64,000 bases of DNA from Actinomycetota bacterium (GCA_003162055.1 PMNA01000013.1:183064-247063); one strand, 5' to 3'; counted from the first letter of the stretch, positions 1 through 9,762 are shown. Notes: generated by a model not told the origin, from the sequence alone. Program-made: numbers and translations.

Positions 1-899
1 GCCCGCTCGATCGCATGGCGGCGGTTGCCGATCGCATCGCCGCCGGTGACATCGGCCAGCGCCTGCGACCGAGTAGGGCCTCGACCGAGCTCGGCAGGCT
101 CGCGACCGCCCTCGACGCGATGCTCGACTCGCTGGCCGAGGCGATCAACTCGGAGCGCGGCGCTCACGAGCGGGCGTCCCTCTCGGAGGAGCGCATGCGT
201 GACTTCCTCTCCGATGCCTCGCACGAACTGCGCACGCCGATCGCCGGCCTGCAGTGGAGCGCCGAGACGCTTCTTCGCCACGGGCGCGAACGTGAGCGGC
301 GCGAGCAACTCTCGTTCGAGATCGCCAGGCAGGCGCGCCGCGCCTCGCAGTTGGTCGCCGACCTACTCTCGATGGCGCGACTCGACCAGGGAATAAAGCT
401 CGAGCGAAAGCCTTTCGATCTCGCCGCGCTGACCGCGGAGGAAGTGGAGCTAGTGCGTGAGCAGGAGCCAAAGCTGCGGCTCAATCTCAAGAGCAACGGC
501 GACTGCCCGCTAGTGGCCGACCCCGAACGTATCCGCCAGGTGGTCTCGAACCTGCTCGATAACGCTCGTAAGGCCACGGGCGGAAAGGGAAAGGTCGATA
601 TCTCCATTGGCCGTAGTGGAACCTATGTCGAGCTCTGGGTACAGGACTCTGGCCCAGGGGTGCCCGAGGCGGAGAGGGAGCACATCTTCGAGCGCTTCGT
701 CCGGCTCAACGACCCGAAAGATTCGAAACGCGGCTACGGCAGTGGGCTCGGGCTCGCGATCGCGCGCGGCTTTGCCGAGGCGCACGGTGGCACTCTGATC
801 TGCGCCGATAGCGACACGGGCGCCCGTTTCGTGCTCAGGCTCCCGCTCAGCGGACGGGGAAAGCGGAACGAGCCGAGCCGAACGGCGCGGGTTTCCTGA
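1..899 (+). CDS. Sensor histidine kinase, C-terminal part (5' end outside window)
   Basis: This is the cytoplasmic half of a two-component sensor kinase, which autophosphorylates on histidine and passes the phosphate to a response regulator. The frame is open to base 1, so the track start at 15 is only an internal Met. A HAMP linker comes first (the DRIAAGDIGQRL region), then the HisKA dimerisation box with SHELRTP, the N box around NLLDNARKA, and the G1 (DSGPGVP) and G2 (GSGLGLAI) ATP-binding boxes. All catalytic boxes look intact. The sensor and membrane segments must lie upstream. The stop is followed at once by a strong hairpin, so this is the last gene of its transcript. Any partner regulator would be upstream, outside the window. 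Confidence 0.9.
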   Translation, partial: PLDRMAAVADRIAAGDIGQRLRPSRASTELGRLATALDAMLDSLAEAINSERGAHERASLSEERMRDFLSDASHELRTPIAGLQWSAETLLRHGRERERREQLSFEIARQARRASQLVADLLSMARLDQGIKLERKPFDLAALTAEEVELVREQEPKLRLNLKSNGDCPLVADPERIRQVVSNLLDNARKATGGKGKVDISIGRSGTYVELWVQDSGPGVPEAEREHIFERFVRLNDPKDSKRGYGSGLGLAIARGFAEAHGGTLICADSDTGARFVLRLPLSGRGKRNEPSRTARVS

Positions 900-908
900 C
901 GAGAAAGA

Positions 909-936
909 GAAAGCCCCGACTCGCGCCGGGGCTTTC
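909..936. terminator. Bidirectional hairpin terminator between kinase and fba
   Basis: A perfect 9-bp stem, GAAAGCCCC paired with GGGGCTTTC, has a 10-base loop. It lies between the convergent kinase and aldolase genes, with short A and T runs on the flanks, so it can serve both strands. Confidence 0.75.
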
Positions 937-959
937 GTACGAGCGTATTTCGGGCGCTG

Positions 960-1991
960 CTACTTGCGCAGCGTCGTGCCCGTCGAGCGCAGGTCGTCAC
1001 AGGCTTCGACGACGCGAGCGGCCATCGAGGTCTCGCCGGCCTTCCCCCACGAGCGCGGGTCGTAGACCTTCTTGACTCCGACTTCACCGTCGACCTTGAG
1101 CACGCCGTCGTAGTTCTTGAACATGTGATCGGCGATCCCGCGGGTCAGCGCGTACTGAGTGTCGGTGTCGACGTTCATCTTGATGACGCCGTAGTCGAGC
1201 GTCTCACGGATCTGATCGAGCGGCGAGCCCGAGCCGCCGTGGAAGACGAGCAGGAAGCGGGCTTTCTCGCCGTACTTCTCCTCGACCGCGGCCTGGCCGT
1301 CGCGCAGGATGGTCGGCTTGAGTACGACGTTGCCCGGCTTGTAGACGCCGTGCACGTTGCCGAAGGTGGCCGCGAAGAGGTACCCGCCTTTTTCGCCGGT
1401 GCCAAGCGCATCAGCGACGGCGACCATGTCTTCGGGGGTCGTGTAGAGCTTCTCGCGCCCGACGCCCTCATTGTTGACTCCGTCCTCCTCGCCACCGACG
1501 ACGCCGGCCTCGATCTCGAGGATGATGTCGAGCTCGGCGCACTCGGCCAGCAACTGCTTGGCAATCTTCATGTTCTCGGCCAGCGGAATCGGCGAGCCGT
1601 CGAACATGTGGCTCTGGAAGAGCGGCCCCTTGCCCGCAGCGATGCGCTTGCGAGAAACCTCGAGCAGCGGCTTGAGGAAGGTGTCGACCTTCTCCGGATG
1701 GCAGTGGTCGGTGTGCAGGGCGATGTTGACCGGGCACTTCTCGGCAACGATGTGCGCGTACTCGGCCAGTGCGACTGCGCCCAGGACGCCGTCCTTCACG
1801 GTCGCGCCGGAGCCGAACTCGCCACCGCCGGTCGAGACCTGGACGATGCCGTCGGACTTGGCCTCGGCGAATCCGCGTAGAGCGGCGTTCAGGGACTCCG
1901 AGGAGGAGATGTTGATCGCCGGGAAGGCGAACTTGCCGTCTCTGGCGGCGTCGAGCATCTGCTTGTAGGTCTTGGGATCAGCGATGGGCAT
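960..1991 (-). CDS. fba: Class II fructose-bisphosphate aldolase
   Basis: Cleaves fructose 1,6-bisphosphate to glyceraldehyde 3-phosphate and dihydroxyacetone phosphate in glycolysis and gluconeogenesis; a cytosolic zinc enzyme. At 343 residues it has the normal length of the actinobacterial class IIA form. The metal site is seen as ALHTDHCHPEK near residue 100, with later family motifs EAGVVGGEEDGV and FHGGSGS and the KMNVDTDTQ segment near the C-terminus. A GAGAGG ribosome-binding sequence sits a few bases before the ATG. The gene is monocistronic, ending at the shared hairpin. The 167 bases upstream hold its promoter region, but I could not assign -35/-10 boxes. Housekeeping gene; nothing odd. 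Confidence 0.95.
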   Translation of the reverse strand: MPIADPKTYKQMLDAARDGKFAFPAINISSSESLNAALRGFAEAKSDGIVQVSTGGGEFGSGATVKDGVLGAVALAEYAHIVAEKCPVNIALHTDHCHPEKVDTFLKPLLEVSRKRIAAGKGPLFQSHMFDGSPIPLAENMKIAKQLLAECAELDIILEIEAGVVGGEEDGVNNEGVGREKLYTTPEDMVAVADALGTGEKGGYLFAATFGNVHGVYKPGNVVLKPTILRDGQAAVEEKYGEKARFLLVFHGGSGSPLDQIRETLDYGVIKMNVDTDTQYALTRGIADHMFKNYDGVLKVDGEVGVKKVYDPRSWGKAGETSMAARVVEACDDLRSTGTTLRK

Positions 1992-2158
1992 TGCAACCTC
2001 TCAATCAGTTCATTCTTGGCGTGTTGGAAAAGCTACAGAGGTAAATACCGAAATCGCCCCGAGTCTGCGTCGGTTCCAGCGGCCAAAGAGGGTCGGTAGA
2101 AACTACTAGGGACCTATTCCGCAGGCCGCATTCCGGTTGGAATAGACCCTGGGCGCTG

Positions 2159-2596
2159 TCAGGCGCTGTCGCGCTGGATGCTGTAGACGGTCGCCCGACC
2201 GCCGTTCAGGCCCTCTTCGATGCGTGCCAGGCGCTCGTCCACGCCGCGCCAGCCGCCGGCGATCAGATCGACGAGTAGGCCCAGATCCTCGACCCGGGCC
2301 AGGCGCTCGGCCTCGATCTCCTGCTTCAGCTCCGCAAGGCGGCGGATGAGCTGGTTGGTGAGCCCGCGCAGCTCGGCAAGCTGCCGGGCGACGGGAAGAG
2401 TCTCGGAGCGTAGACCCTCGCGCACGGCCAGCCCGATCTCCTCGGGCAGGATGGCCTCGAGCTCGGCGCCCATCTGTGTCAGCGCCTCCATCTGCGTCCG
2501 CGCCCGCTCGAAAGCCGCCCTGGTCTGAGACGGGTCGATGGCGTTGCTACTCGCCTGCTCGATCCGTTCGCGCGCTCTTGAAAGTGCCTCTTCCAT
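2159..2596 (-). CDS. Hypothetical coiled-coil protein
   Basis: A 145-residue protein rich in Glu, Arg, Ala and Leu with long heptad-like stretches (for example LAELRGLTNQLIRRLAELKQEIEAE), so it is probably a soluble helical coiled coil. There is no signal peptide or membrane segment and no recognisable catalytic motif. It is divergent from queA, with 27 bases between the two starts, so the promoters must overlap the neighbouring reading frames or lie very close. Codon use matches the backbone, so I take it as a real native gene. Function unknown. Confidence 0.7.
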   Translation of the reverse strand: MEEALSRARERIEQASSNAIDPSQTRAAFERARTQMEALTQMGAELEAILPEEIGLAVREGLRSETLPVARQLAELRGLTNQLIRRLAELKQEIEAERLARVEDLGLLVDLIAGGWRGVDERLARIEEGLNGGRATVYSIQRDSA

Positions 2597-2623
2597 CGAC
2601 GGGAAGGCTAACGTTGGCGGCGG

Positions 2624-3562
2624 ATGCTCCTGAGCGAACTGGATTATGAGTTACCGCTCGAGCTGATCGCGCAACGGCCGCGTGCGAAGCGCGACGAGTC
2701 GCGCCTGCTCGTGTACGAGCGCTCGAGCGGGGAGGTGCGCCAGCGCCGCTTCAGCGAGCTGCCCGAGGAGCTGCACGGCGAGCTGGTGGTGGTGAACGAC
2801 ACCCGTGTCGTCCCGGCGCGGCTGCATCTGCGCAGGCCCACGGGCGGCCAGGTCGAGGTGCTTCTGATCGAGGCGCTCGGCGGCGGCGAGTGGGAGGCGT
2901 TGGCGCGTCCCTCGCGCAAGTTGCGCCCGGGGCAGCGTCTGGGACCGGTGGAGTTGCTCGAGGCGCTCGGGGAGGGACGCTGGCGGATCGCGCTGGAGGG
3001 CGAGCCGGCCGGAGAGACGCCGCTTCCGCCCTACATCCACGAGAAGCTGGACGACCCAGAGCGCTATCAGACCGTCTTCTCCGAGCATCTGGGCTCGGCG
3101 GCGGCGCCGACCGCCGGACTGCACTTCACGCCCGAGCTGCTCGCGCGCCTCGACGTCGAGCGGATCACCCTGCACGTCGGGCTCGACACCTTCCGTCCCG
3201 TGGCGGTGAACGACCTGCGCGAGCACCAGCTGCACGGCGAGCGCTACGAGCTGAGCTCCGGCGGGCGGCAGAGGATCGAGGCCGCGGACCGTGTGCTGGC
3301 TGTCGGGACGACGAGCGTGCGCGTGCTGGAGACGCTGGCCCGGGGCGGCCCGCTCGCGGGCAGGACGAATCTGTTCGTCTATCCGCCCTTCGAGTTCAAG
3401 CGCGTGAACGCGCTGCTGACGAACTTCCATCTGCCGCGCTCGACCCTGCTGGCGCTGGTGATGGCCTTCGCCGGCGTGGAGGAGACGCGCGAGCTGTATC
3501 GACTGGCGATCGCCGAGGGCTATCGCTTCTACTCCTTCGGCGACGCAATGCTCGTGCTCTGA
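2624..3562 (+). CDS. queA: S-adenosylmethionine:tRNA ribosyltransferase-isomerase
   Basis: Transfers and isomerises the ribosyl group of AdoMet onto preQ1-tRNA to make epoxyqueuosine in the queuosine pathway. Family motifs are clear: the N-terminal LDYELPLELIAQRP, VVVNDTRVVPARL, the SAAAPTAGLHFT segment, VGTTSVRVLE, and a C-terminal LLTNFHLPRSTLL. At 312 residues it is somewhat shorter than the Escherichia coli enzyme, but no conserved block is missing. The next gene is tgt, the enzyme that inserts preQ1 into tRNA, so the two consecutive steps are adjacent. Confidence 0.95.
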   Translation: MLLSELDYELPLELIAQRPRAKRDESRLLVYERSSGEVRQRRFSELPEELHGELVVVNDTRVVPARLHLRRPTGGQVEVLLIEALGGGEWEALARPSRKLRPGQRLGPVELLEALGEGRWRIALEGEPAGETPLPPYIHEKLDDPERYQTVFSEHLGSAAAPTAGLHFTPELLARLDVERITLHVGLDTFRPVAVNDLREHQLHGERYELSSGGRQRIEAADRVLAVGTTSVRVLETLARGGPLAGRTNLFVYPPFEFKRVNALLTNFHLPRSTLLALVMAFAGVEETRELYRLAIAEGYRFYSFGDAMLVL

Positions 3563-3687
3563 AGCTTCGTCCGCTCGATTCGGCGCGAATCCGATGCGGA
3601 ACCGTTACAGACAGGTAACGCATTCCCGGATAGCCTTCCCTCAGGGGTCATGACCGGTCCCTTGGGGGTGGTTGAGAGCACGATGGC

Positions 3688-4812
3688 GTGACGACCGAGA
3701 AACCGACATTCGAGTTGACCGCGCAGGAAGGCGAAGCGCGCGCCGGCCTGCTCAGGACGACGCACGGTGAGGTGCGGACGCCGGTCTTCATGCCGGTCGG
3801 CACCAAGGCGAGCGTGAAGAGCGTCGATCCCGACGAGTTGCGCGCGCTCGGCGCAGAGATCGTGCTCGCAAACAGCTACCACCTGCACTTCCGCCCGGGC
3901 GAGGAGCTTGTCGAGGAGCTGGGCGGCCTGCACCGCTTCATGGGCTGGTCGGGCCCGATGCTCACCGACTCCGGCGGTTTCCAGGTCTTTTCGCTGCGCG
4001 ACACGCTCCTGGCCGTGGACGAGGAAGGCGTCACCTTCCGCTCGGTCTACGACGGCGAGGCGGCCCGCTTCACGCCTGAGCTCGCGGCCGAGATTCAGTG
4101 CAAGCTGGGCGCCGACATCGCCATGTGCCTCGACGTCTGTCCGCCGGCCGGCGCTCCGCGCTCCGAGCTCGAGCGGGCGGTCGAGCTGACGACGACCTGG
4201 GCGCGGCGGCAAAGGAACGCGCCGCGGGCCGACGGGCAGCTTCTCTTCGGCATCGTCCAGGGCGGGACGGACGAGGGGTTGCGGCGGCGCTCCGCCGAGG
4301 AGCTCGCGGAGCTCGAGTTCGACGGCTACGCGCTCGGAGGCCTGAGCGTGGGGGAGGAGCGCCCGCCGATGCTGGCTGCCACGGGCTTTTCCGCACCGCT
4401 CCTGCCGGCCGATCAGCCGCGTTACTTCATGGGCATCGGTGACCCGGAGGGCGTGCTGGAAGTGATCGAGCGCGGCATCGACATGTTCGACTGCGTGCTG
4501 CCGACGCGCACCGCCCGCACCGGCTCCGCACTGACCTGGGAGGGAAGGATCAACCTCCGCAACGCCCGCTTCGCCCGCGACCAGCGTCCGCTGGAGGAAG
4601 ACTGCGACTGCCCGGCCTGCCGTCGCTTCAGCCGCGCCTACCTGCGCCATCTGGTCAACCAACAGGAGTTGCTTGGACTGCGCCTGCTCAGCCTGCACAA
4701 CCTGCGCTTCCTGATCGAGCTCGTGAGCGGCGCGCGCGAGGCGATCGTGCGCGGAGAGTTCACTCCCTACAAGCGCGACGCGCTTGCCCGCCTGGCCTCG
4801 ACCGCGGCTTGA
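3688..4812 (+). CDS. tgt: tRNA-guanine transglycosylase
   Basis: Exchanges guanine-34 of GUN anticodons for preQ1 in queuosine synthesis. The 374-residue protein has the usual length. Visible motifs include LANSYHLHFRPG, the DSGGFQVFSL active-site loop, the GGLSVGEE segment, FDCVLPTRTARTG with the catalytic Asp, and the zinc ligands CDCPACRRF followed by a downstream His. The chosen start is GTG at 3688. It follows queA by 125 bases and precedes secDF in the same direction, as in the common queA-tgt-yajC-secD-secF order, although yajC was not found here. Confidence 0.95.
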   Translation: MTTEKPTFELTAQEGEARAGLLRTTHGEVRTPVFMPVGTKASVKSVDPDELRALGAEIVLANSYHLHFRPGEELVEELGGLHRFMGWSGPMLTDSGGFQVFSLRDTLLAVDEEGVTFRSVYDGEAARFTPELAAEIQCKLGADIAMCLDVCPPAGAPRSELERAVELTTTWARRQRNAPRADGQLLFGIVQGGTDEGLRRRSAEELAELEFDGYALGGLSVGEERPPMLAATGFSAPLLPADQPRYFMGIGDPEGVLEVIERGIDMFDCVLPTRTARTGSALTWEGRINLRNARFARDQRPLEEDCDCPACRRFSRAYLRHLVNQQELLGLRLLSLHNLRFLIELVSGAREAIVRGEFTPYKRDALARLASTAA

Positions 4813-5058
4813 GCTACCGCCTCTCCGGCCCATCGTCGCTTGCCCAGGCACGCGGGCGGCGGGAGTCTGCACAATTCCGGTAGAGGCGCTCGCATCTCGT
4901 CCAGCCGGGCGCTCGATCGAAGGTCCAGCGTGCTTCCGAACTCAGCTCCCGCACTGCTTTCTCTAAACGAGCCTCCGGCGCAGGAACGCAGTAGCCCGGG
5001 CGGAACGCACGCAGACGACTACTCGAACTGCAATTCGTCAAGCTAAGCTGCACGTCCA

Positions 5059-7776
5059 GTGTCCTCGCGTCGACCCCACATCATCCTGATTCTGTTGATC
5101 GCGGCCACGCTGGTCGGGATCTTCCTCTTTGCCGCGCCGAGCTCGCCGCTGTACAAGGCGCCGGCGCTCGGGCTCGATCTCAAGGGCGGCCTGCAGGTGG
5201 TGCTGAAAGCGAAGCCCACTGGCGGTCGCAAGGCGACCAGCGCGGATATGACGCGCTCGATCAGCATCATGCGCAGGCGCGTCGACAAGCTCGGCGTCTC
5301 CGAGCCCGATGTTCGCACCCAGGGCACGGATGAGATCGTGATCGATCTGCCCGGCATAAAAGATCCGAACAGGGCGATGGCGGTGATCGGCAAGCTCGCC
5401 TCGCTACAGCTCTTCGATCTCGAGACGAAGCTCGTCAGCGGCGTCTCGGTGAACGAGGGCAATCTGGTGCCGATACCGCACAAGCTGTTCGACCTGCTCA
5501 CGCTGGTCAAGTCGAAGGTGAAGAGTGGGAATGGTTCCAGCTACTACATCTTCAACACGAATCACAATCTTGTTACCCAGACGTCGTTCAGCAATCTGAA
5601 GCAACTCCAGACCTGGCGCCGGCTGAACACGGACAAGACGAGCAAGAGCGACATAGTTCTCGGCGTGCCGAAACCGAACGAGGTCGTCTCCTGCGACCTC
5701 GTGACGAGCGCCCTCTGCCCGGGGCTCCGCACCCCTCCCAAGGCAGGTCAGACCTGGTGGTACCTCTTCTCTAAAACGCCCAACCTTACTGGCAAGGACC
5801 TGAACGCGAACGGTATCCGCGCCGAGTTCAACAGCTCCAATGGACCGCAGGTCGACCTCAGCTTCAGCTCCAACGGCAACAAGATCTTCCACGAAATCAC
5901 CCGCACCGAGTGGAACCGCGGTCAAGCGTACGGCCCCCAGTCCTTCGCGGTGGTGCTGGACCAAGAATTGATCACCTTCCCGGAGATCGATCCTAAAAAT
6001 CAATCCCTCAACGACGGCATCGACCCCGCGGTCAGCGGCGCGATCATCGAGGGAATCGGCTCGATGAGCGAGGCCAACGACATCGCGACGGTGCTGCAGA
6101 CCGGCGCGCTCCCGGTGAAGTTCACGACCGCCTCTCGGACGCAGATATCGGCCACGCTTGGTAAGGACTCGTTGCGCCAGGCGATGATCGCGGCCCTCGT
6201 CGGGCTGGCGCTGGTGGTCGTCTTCCTGCTCGTCCTCTATCGCTTCCTCGGGCTCGTGGCGGTGATGGGCCTCGGTATCTACGCGGTCTTCCTATACGGA
6301 GTGATCCTGCTCTTCAACGTCACGTTGTCGCTGCCGGGCTTCGCCGGCATGATCCTCACCATCGGCGTCGCGGCCGACGCGAACGTGGTCGTGTTCGAGC
6401 GCATCAAGGAGGAGTCTCGCGCGGGCAAATCGGTGAAGGCCGCAGTCGCCACCGGCTACGAGCGCGGCTTCCACACCATCCTCGACGCCAACGTGGTCAC
6501 CGCGATCACCGCCGCCGTGCTCTTCCTGGTCGCCACGGCGGGCGTCAAGGGCTTTGCGCTGATGCTGCTACTCGGCACCGGCATCTCGCTGATCACCGCG
6601 GTCGCCGGCACGCGCGCCATGCTGGGGCTGCTCTCCAACTTCCGCTGGTTCGACAACCCGAGCTTCATGGGCGCCCACGGAACTCAGCGCGGGCGCTGGT
6701 TGCAGATCGACTTCATGCGCAAGCGCTGGCTGTGGCTTGCGATCTCGGGAGTTGTAGTTCTGGTCAGCGCCAGCTCGCTCGGCATCAAGGGTCTCAACCT
6801 TGGCATCGATTTCAAAGGTGGGTCGCAGATCACCTTCAAGGCGAAGCCGACCCCGCTCTCGACCATACGCAACATCGTCGTCAACACGACCGGCGAGAAA
6901 AGCGCCGTTGTCCAGGGTCAGGGTAAGACGATCGGCGGCTCCGAGAGCTACAAGCAGTTCCAGATTCGTCTGCGCTCGCTCAAAGGCAATCAACAAATCC
7001 AGAACAAGCTCATGAACCAGCTCGAGACGAAGGTGCAGGCCACCAGCCCCAACATCCAGGCCGTCTCGGCCAGCTTCGCTCACGACATCACGGTGAGCGC
7101 GATCAAGGCGCTGATCGTCTCCTTCCTGCTGATCACGGCCTACATCTCGATGCGCTTCGACTTCAAGTTCGCCCTGCCGGTGATCATCGCCGTGCTGCAC
7201 GACATCGTGATCACGGTCGGCGTCTACGCGCTGACTGGCCGGGAGGTGACCACCTCCACGGTGGCCGCGGTGCTGACCGTGCTCGGCTACTCGGTCTACG
7301 ACACGATCATCATCTTCGACCGTGTTCGCGAGAACGTGCCTCTGATGCGCCAGGCGCCGTTCGCCCGCATCGCCAACGTGTCGATCTGGGAGACGATCCG
7401 CCGCTCGCTGGCTACGACCTTCATCACCCTGCTTCCGGTCGGGGCGCTCTTCTTCGCCGGCGGTGTCACGCTCAAGGACTTCGCCTTCGCGCTGCTGATC
7501 GGGATCACCTCCGGCGCCTACTCCTCGATCTTCGTGGCCGCGCCGCTGCTCACGATGTGGAAGGAGCGCGAGCCGGAGTTTGCACGGCGCCTCCATGCTC
7601 AGGACTTCCAGCGTCAGGGAAGTGAAGGACCGGTGGGCAAGGTCTTGCCGCAGCCGGCGATGGCGACGGCGACCGATCGAGCTATCGGTACTGGAATCGC
7701 GCCCGTTCCGGACGCAGCCAAGAGGGAGCGACGCCGGCAACGGCGAAGCTCGAGGCCTCATGGACGACCCCGCTAG
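5059..7776 (+). CDS. secDF: SecD-SecF fusion, protein translocase accessory subunit
   Basis: A proton-driven membrane partner of SecYEG that pulls exported proteins out of the channel. The 905-residue chain joins SecD (about 1-510) and SecF (about 550-860) in one polypeptide. SecD shows a first helix, the GLDLKGG motif, a large external domain, then five helices including GVAADANVVVFERIKEE. SecF repeats the pattern with GLNLGIDFKGGSQ and YSVYDTIIIFDRVREN. Fusion occurs in several lineages. The basic C-terminal tail runs into the next gene, which starts 17 bases before the secDF stop. No yajC lies in the 246 bases upstream of the GTG start; I see no other gene there. Confidence 0.95.
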   Translation: MSSRRPHIILILLIAATLVGIFLFAAPSSPLYKAPALGLDLKGGLQVVLKAKPTGGRKATSADMTRSISIMRRRVDKLGVSEPDVRTQGTDEIVIDLPGIKDPNRAMAVIGKLASLQLFDLETKLVSGVSVNEGNLVPIPHKLFDLLTLVKSKVKSGNGSSYYIFNTNHNLVTQTSFSNLKQLQTWRRLNTDKTSKSDIVLGVPKPNEVVSCDLVTSALCPGLRTPPKAGQTWWYLFSKTPNLTGKDLNANGIRAEFNSSNGPQVDLSFSSNGNKIFHEITRTEWNRGQAYGPQSFAVVLDQELITFPEIDPKNQSLNDGIDPAVSGAIIEGIGSMSEANDIATVLQTGALPVKFTTASRTQISATLGKDSLRQAMIAALVGLALVVVFLLVLYRFLGLVAVMGLGIYAVFLYGVILLFNVTLSLPGFAGMILTIGVAADANVVVFERIKEESRAGKSVKAAVATGYERGFHTILDANVVTAITAAVLFLVATAGVKGFALMLLLGTGISLITAVAGTRAMLGLLSNFRWFDNPSFMGAHGTQRGRWLQIDFMRKRWLWLAISGVVVLVSASSLGIKGLNLGIDFKGGSQITFKAKPTPLSTIRNIVVNTTGEKSAVVQGQGKTIGGSESYKQFQIRLRSLKGNQQIQNKLMNQLETKVQATSPNIQAVSASFAHDITVSAIKALIVSFLLITAYISMRFDFKFALPVIIAVLHDIVITVGVYALTGREVTTSTVAAVLTVLGYSVYDTIIIFDRVRENVPLMRQAPFARIANVSIWETIRRSLATTFITLLPVGALFFAGGVTLKDFAFALLIGITSGAYSSIFVAAPLLTMWKEREPEFARRLHAQDFQRQGSEGPVGKVLPQPAMATATDRAIGTGIAPVPDAAKRERRRQRRSSRPHGRPR

Positions 7777-8104
7777 CGGTTCTCGCGCTCTTGCGAGTGA
7801 GCTCGCACTGGCGGCGGTCGGCGTGGTCGCGCTGAGCGCGGAGAGGATCGATGCCCTCGCCGAAGCGATCGCTGCGCGAGGCAACATCACCAGTGTCGAC
7901 GAGGCGCGCGAGTTGCTGCGCGATCAGGTCGAGCGGTGGCGAGAAGACGCGTCGCGCGTGGGCGGTCAGGCGGCGTCCCGCGTGAGTGCGCTCGCGCGGG
8001 ATCTCGGTCTGATGACTCGCGAAGAAGCCGACGAGTTGGAGCTGCGGGTCGCTCAGCTGGAGCACCGCCTGCACCTGCTCGAGCGCGACAGCGATTCGGC
8101 GTGA
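7760..8104 (+). CDS. Phasin-like / coiled-coil small protein
   Basis: The track ORF starts at 7580 inside secDF. The likely start is ATG 7760, giving 114 residues and a 17-base overlap with secDF, which suggests translational coupling. The protein is helical, with a hydrophobic N-terminal stretch (LALAAVGVVALSAERIDALAE) and a C-terminal heptad region ending LEHRLHLLERD. This layout resembles the phasin / polyhydroxyalkanoate granule-associated family, but the match is by character only. It overlaps the next gene by four bases (GTGA). Confidence 0.65.
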   Translation: MDDPASGSRALASELALAAVGVVALSAERIDALAEAIAARGNITSVDEARELLRDQVERWREDASRVGGQAASRVSALARDLGLMTREEADELELRVAQLEHRLHLLERDSDSA

Positions 8105-9708
8105 GCCACTGGCGAGAGACCGGGAAGAGCTCGAAGCGCTTGCCCCGGCTTCGTGTCGAGCCGGTCATCGCAGCGGCTGCTGCGCTGGTCGGTGTCATCT
8201 CTCTGGTCTCGGCTCTGACTCCAGAACTGGCTGATCGCGCCAGAATCGTCAGGAGCATCCTGCCGCCGGGCTTTCCTGAGCTGGCCCGAGTGCTCGCCTT
8301 GGCCTTCGGCCTGGGCCTACTTCTACTTTCGCGCTCGCTCGCCCGCGGGCGTCAGAGGGCCTGGACGTTGGCGCTGATCGCCGTGATCGGAGTAGCGATT
8401 GCCCATCTGGCGAAGGGCCTCGATTTCGAAGAGTCGATCATCAGCCTGCTGCTCGTAGTCGCGCTTCTGCACTACCGCTCGCATTTCGATGCGCCGGGCG
8501 ATCCGGCCGCTCGACGCCCCGTTGCCGGCACCCTGCTCGCCGTGGTGGCGATGGCCTGCCTCGGTTTCGTTCTCGGTGCCCACGGCGTGTCCGATCGCGT
8601 CGGCGATCTGATCAGCGCCTGCGTAGTGCTGCTTGCTCTGTATTCGCTCGTGCTCTGGCTCGGGCCCCTGCCCGAGCAGGTCAGCCAGTCGCTGGAGGAA
8701 CGGCGCCGGGCGCGGGAGCTGGTCGAGAGCTTCGGCTCGGACAGCCTCGCCTTCTTCACGCTCAGGCGCGACAAGAGCTTCTTCTTCTCCTCCAGCGGCA
8801 ACGCCTTTCTGGCCTATCGGCTGGTCGGCAGCTCGGCGCTGATCAGCGGCGACCCGGTGGGGAAGGAGAGCGAGTTCGCGAGTCTGATCTCCGACTTCGT
8901 CGAGCGCTCGCGCGACAAAGGCTGGCGTGTGGCCGTAGTCGGCGCCGGGAGCGAGCGGCTGAGCCTCTACCGCGAGCAGGGTTTCGCGCGGGTGATCAAG
9001 ATCGGTGACGAGGCGGTCGTGCGGCCTGCTCTCTTCTCGCTCGAGGGCCGTTCGATGAGGAAGGTGCGCCAGTCGTCGCGCAAGGTCGCCGAGCGCGATG
9101 GGATCGAATTCCGCATCGTCCGCGCGAAAGACGCCGACGAGGATCTGCGTCTGCGGCTCGAGCAGATTTCCAGCGCCTGGTTGGCGGGGCGCCGCGAGCG
9201 TGGCTTCTCGATGGCGATGGACGACCTGTTCGCGGCCGGAGGCGTGTTTGCGCTGGCGCTCGACTGCGGCGACGACCCGATCGCCTTTCTACATCTGGTT
9301 CCCAGCCCGGCCGGCGGCGGCTACTCGCTCTCGTCGCAGCGGCGGTTGCCCGGCTCGCCGGGCGGCATCTCGGAGTTCCTCATCGTCGAGGCGCTGGCCT
9401 GGGCGCGCGAGGCGGGCGTGCCCGAGCTCTCGCTCAACTTCTGTGCCTTCCGCAGCCTGCTGCACATCGACGGGCAGGACGAGCGATTGCTACGACGGTT
9501 GGCGCGCGGGACGCTGCTGCGTCTCGATGTGATCTTCCAGATCGAGCGGCTGCGCACCTTCAGCCACAAGTTCCGGCCGCAGTGGCGGCCGCGCTATGTC
9601 TGTCTCGAGCGTTTGAGCGACCTGCCCGTGGTCGGGCTGGCCTATCTCCGTGCCGAGTCTCTGATCGCGGCACCGCGGTCACCAAGCCGCAGACGGCCGC
9701 CGGGATAG
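8101..9708 (+). CDS. MprF-like membrane protein with DUF2156 (lysyl-phosphatidylglycerol synthase C-terminal) domain
   Basis: The probable start is GTG 8101, overlapping the preceding stop by four bases; the track start at 7936 lies inside that gene. The 535-residue product has about six membrane helices in its first 190 residues, then a two-lobed GNAT-like cytosolic domain. Blocks typical of the DUF2156 / MprF synthase part are seen: FSSSGNAFLAYRLVGSSALISGDPVG, the VVGAGSERLSLYREQGF segment, and KFRPQWRPRYVCLE near the end. Related enzymes move an aminoacyl group from tRNA to a lipid. The substrate here cannot be read from sequence. Confidence 0.85.
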   Translation: MSHWRETGKSSKRLPRLRVEPVIAAAAALVGVISLVSALTPELADRARIVRSILPPGFPELARVLALAFGLGLLLLSRSLARGRQRAWTLALIAVIGVAIAHLAKGLDFEESIISLLLVVALLHYRSHFDAPGDPAARRPVAGTLLAVVAMACLGFVLGAHGVSDRVGDLISACVVLLALYSLVLWLGPLPEQVSQSLEERRRARELVESFGSDSLAFFTLRRDKSFFFSSSGNAFLAYRLVGSSALISGDPVGKESEFASLISDFVERSRDKGWRVAVVGAGSERLSLYREQGFARVIKIGDEAVVRPALFSLEGRSMRKVRQSSRKVAERDGIEFRIVRAKDADEDLRLRLEQISSAWLAGRRERGFSMAMDDLFAAGGVFALALDCGDDPIAFLHLVPSPAGGGYSLSSQRRLPGSPGGISEFLIVEALAWAREAGVPELSLNFCAFRSLLHIDGQDERLLRRLARGTLLRLDVIFQIERLRTFSHKFRPQWRPRYVCLERLSDLPVVGLAYLRAESLIAAPRSPSRRRPPG

Positions 9709-9762
9709 GGCTGGAGATAGCGCCTCGCTCGCCCGCTCTGAGCTTCCTGTCAAACTGCGGCT

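Noticed and set aside
1125-1880. 251-codon rightward ORF over fba
   Set aside because: Antisense shadow of class II aldolase.
3529-4872. 447-codon leftward ORF over tgt
   Set aside because: It is an antisense shadow of tgt, caused by high third-position GC; the sequence is low-complexity in Arg, Ala and Gly, while the forward frame has all tgt motifs.
6568-7890. 440-codon leftward ORF over secDF
   Set aside because: Shadow frame; the forward frame carries all SecF motifs.
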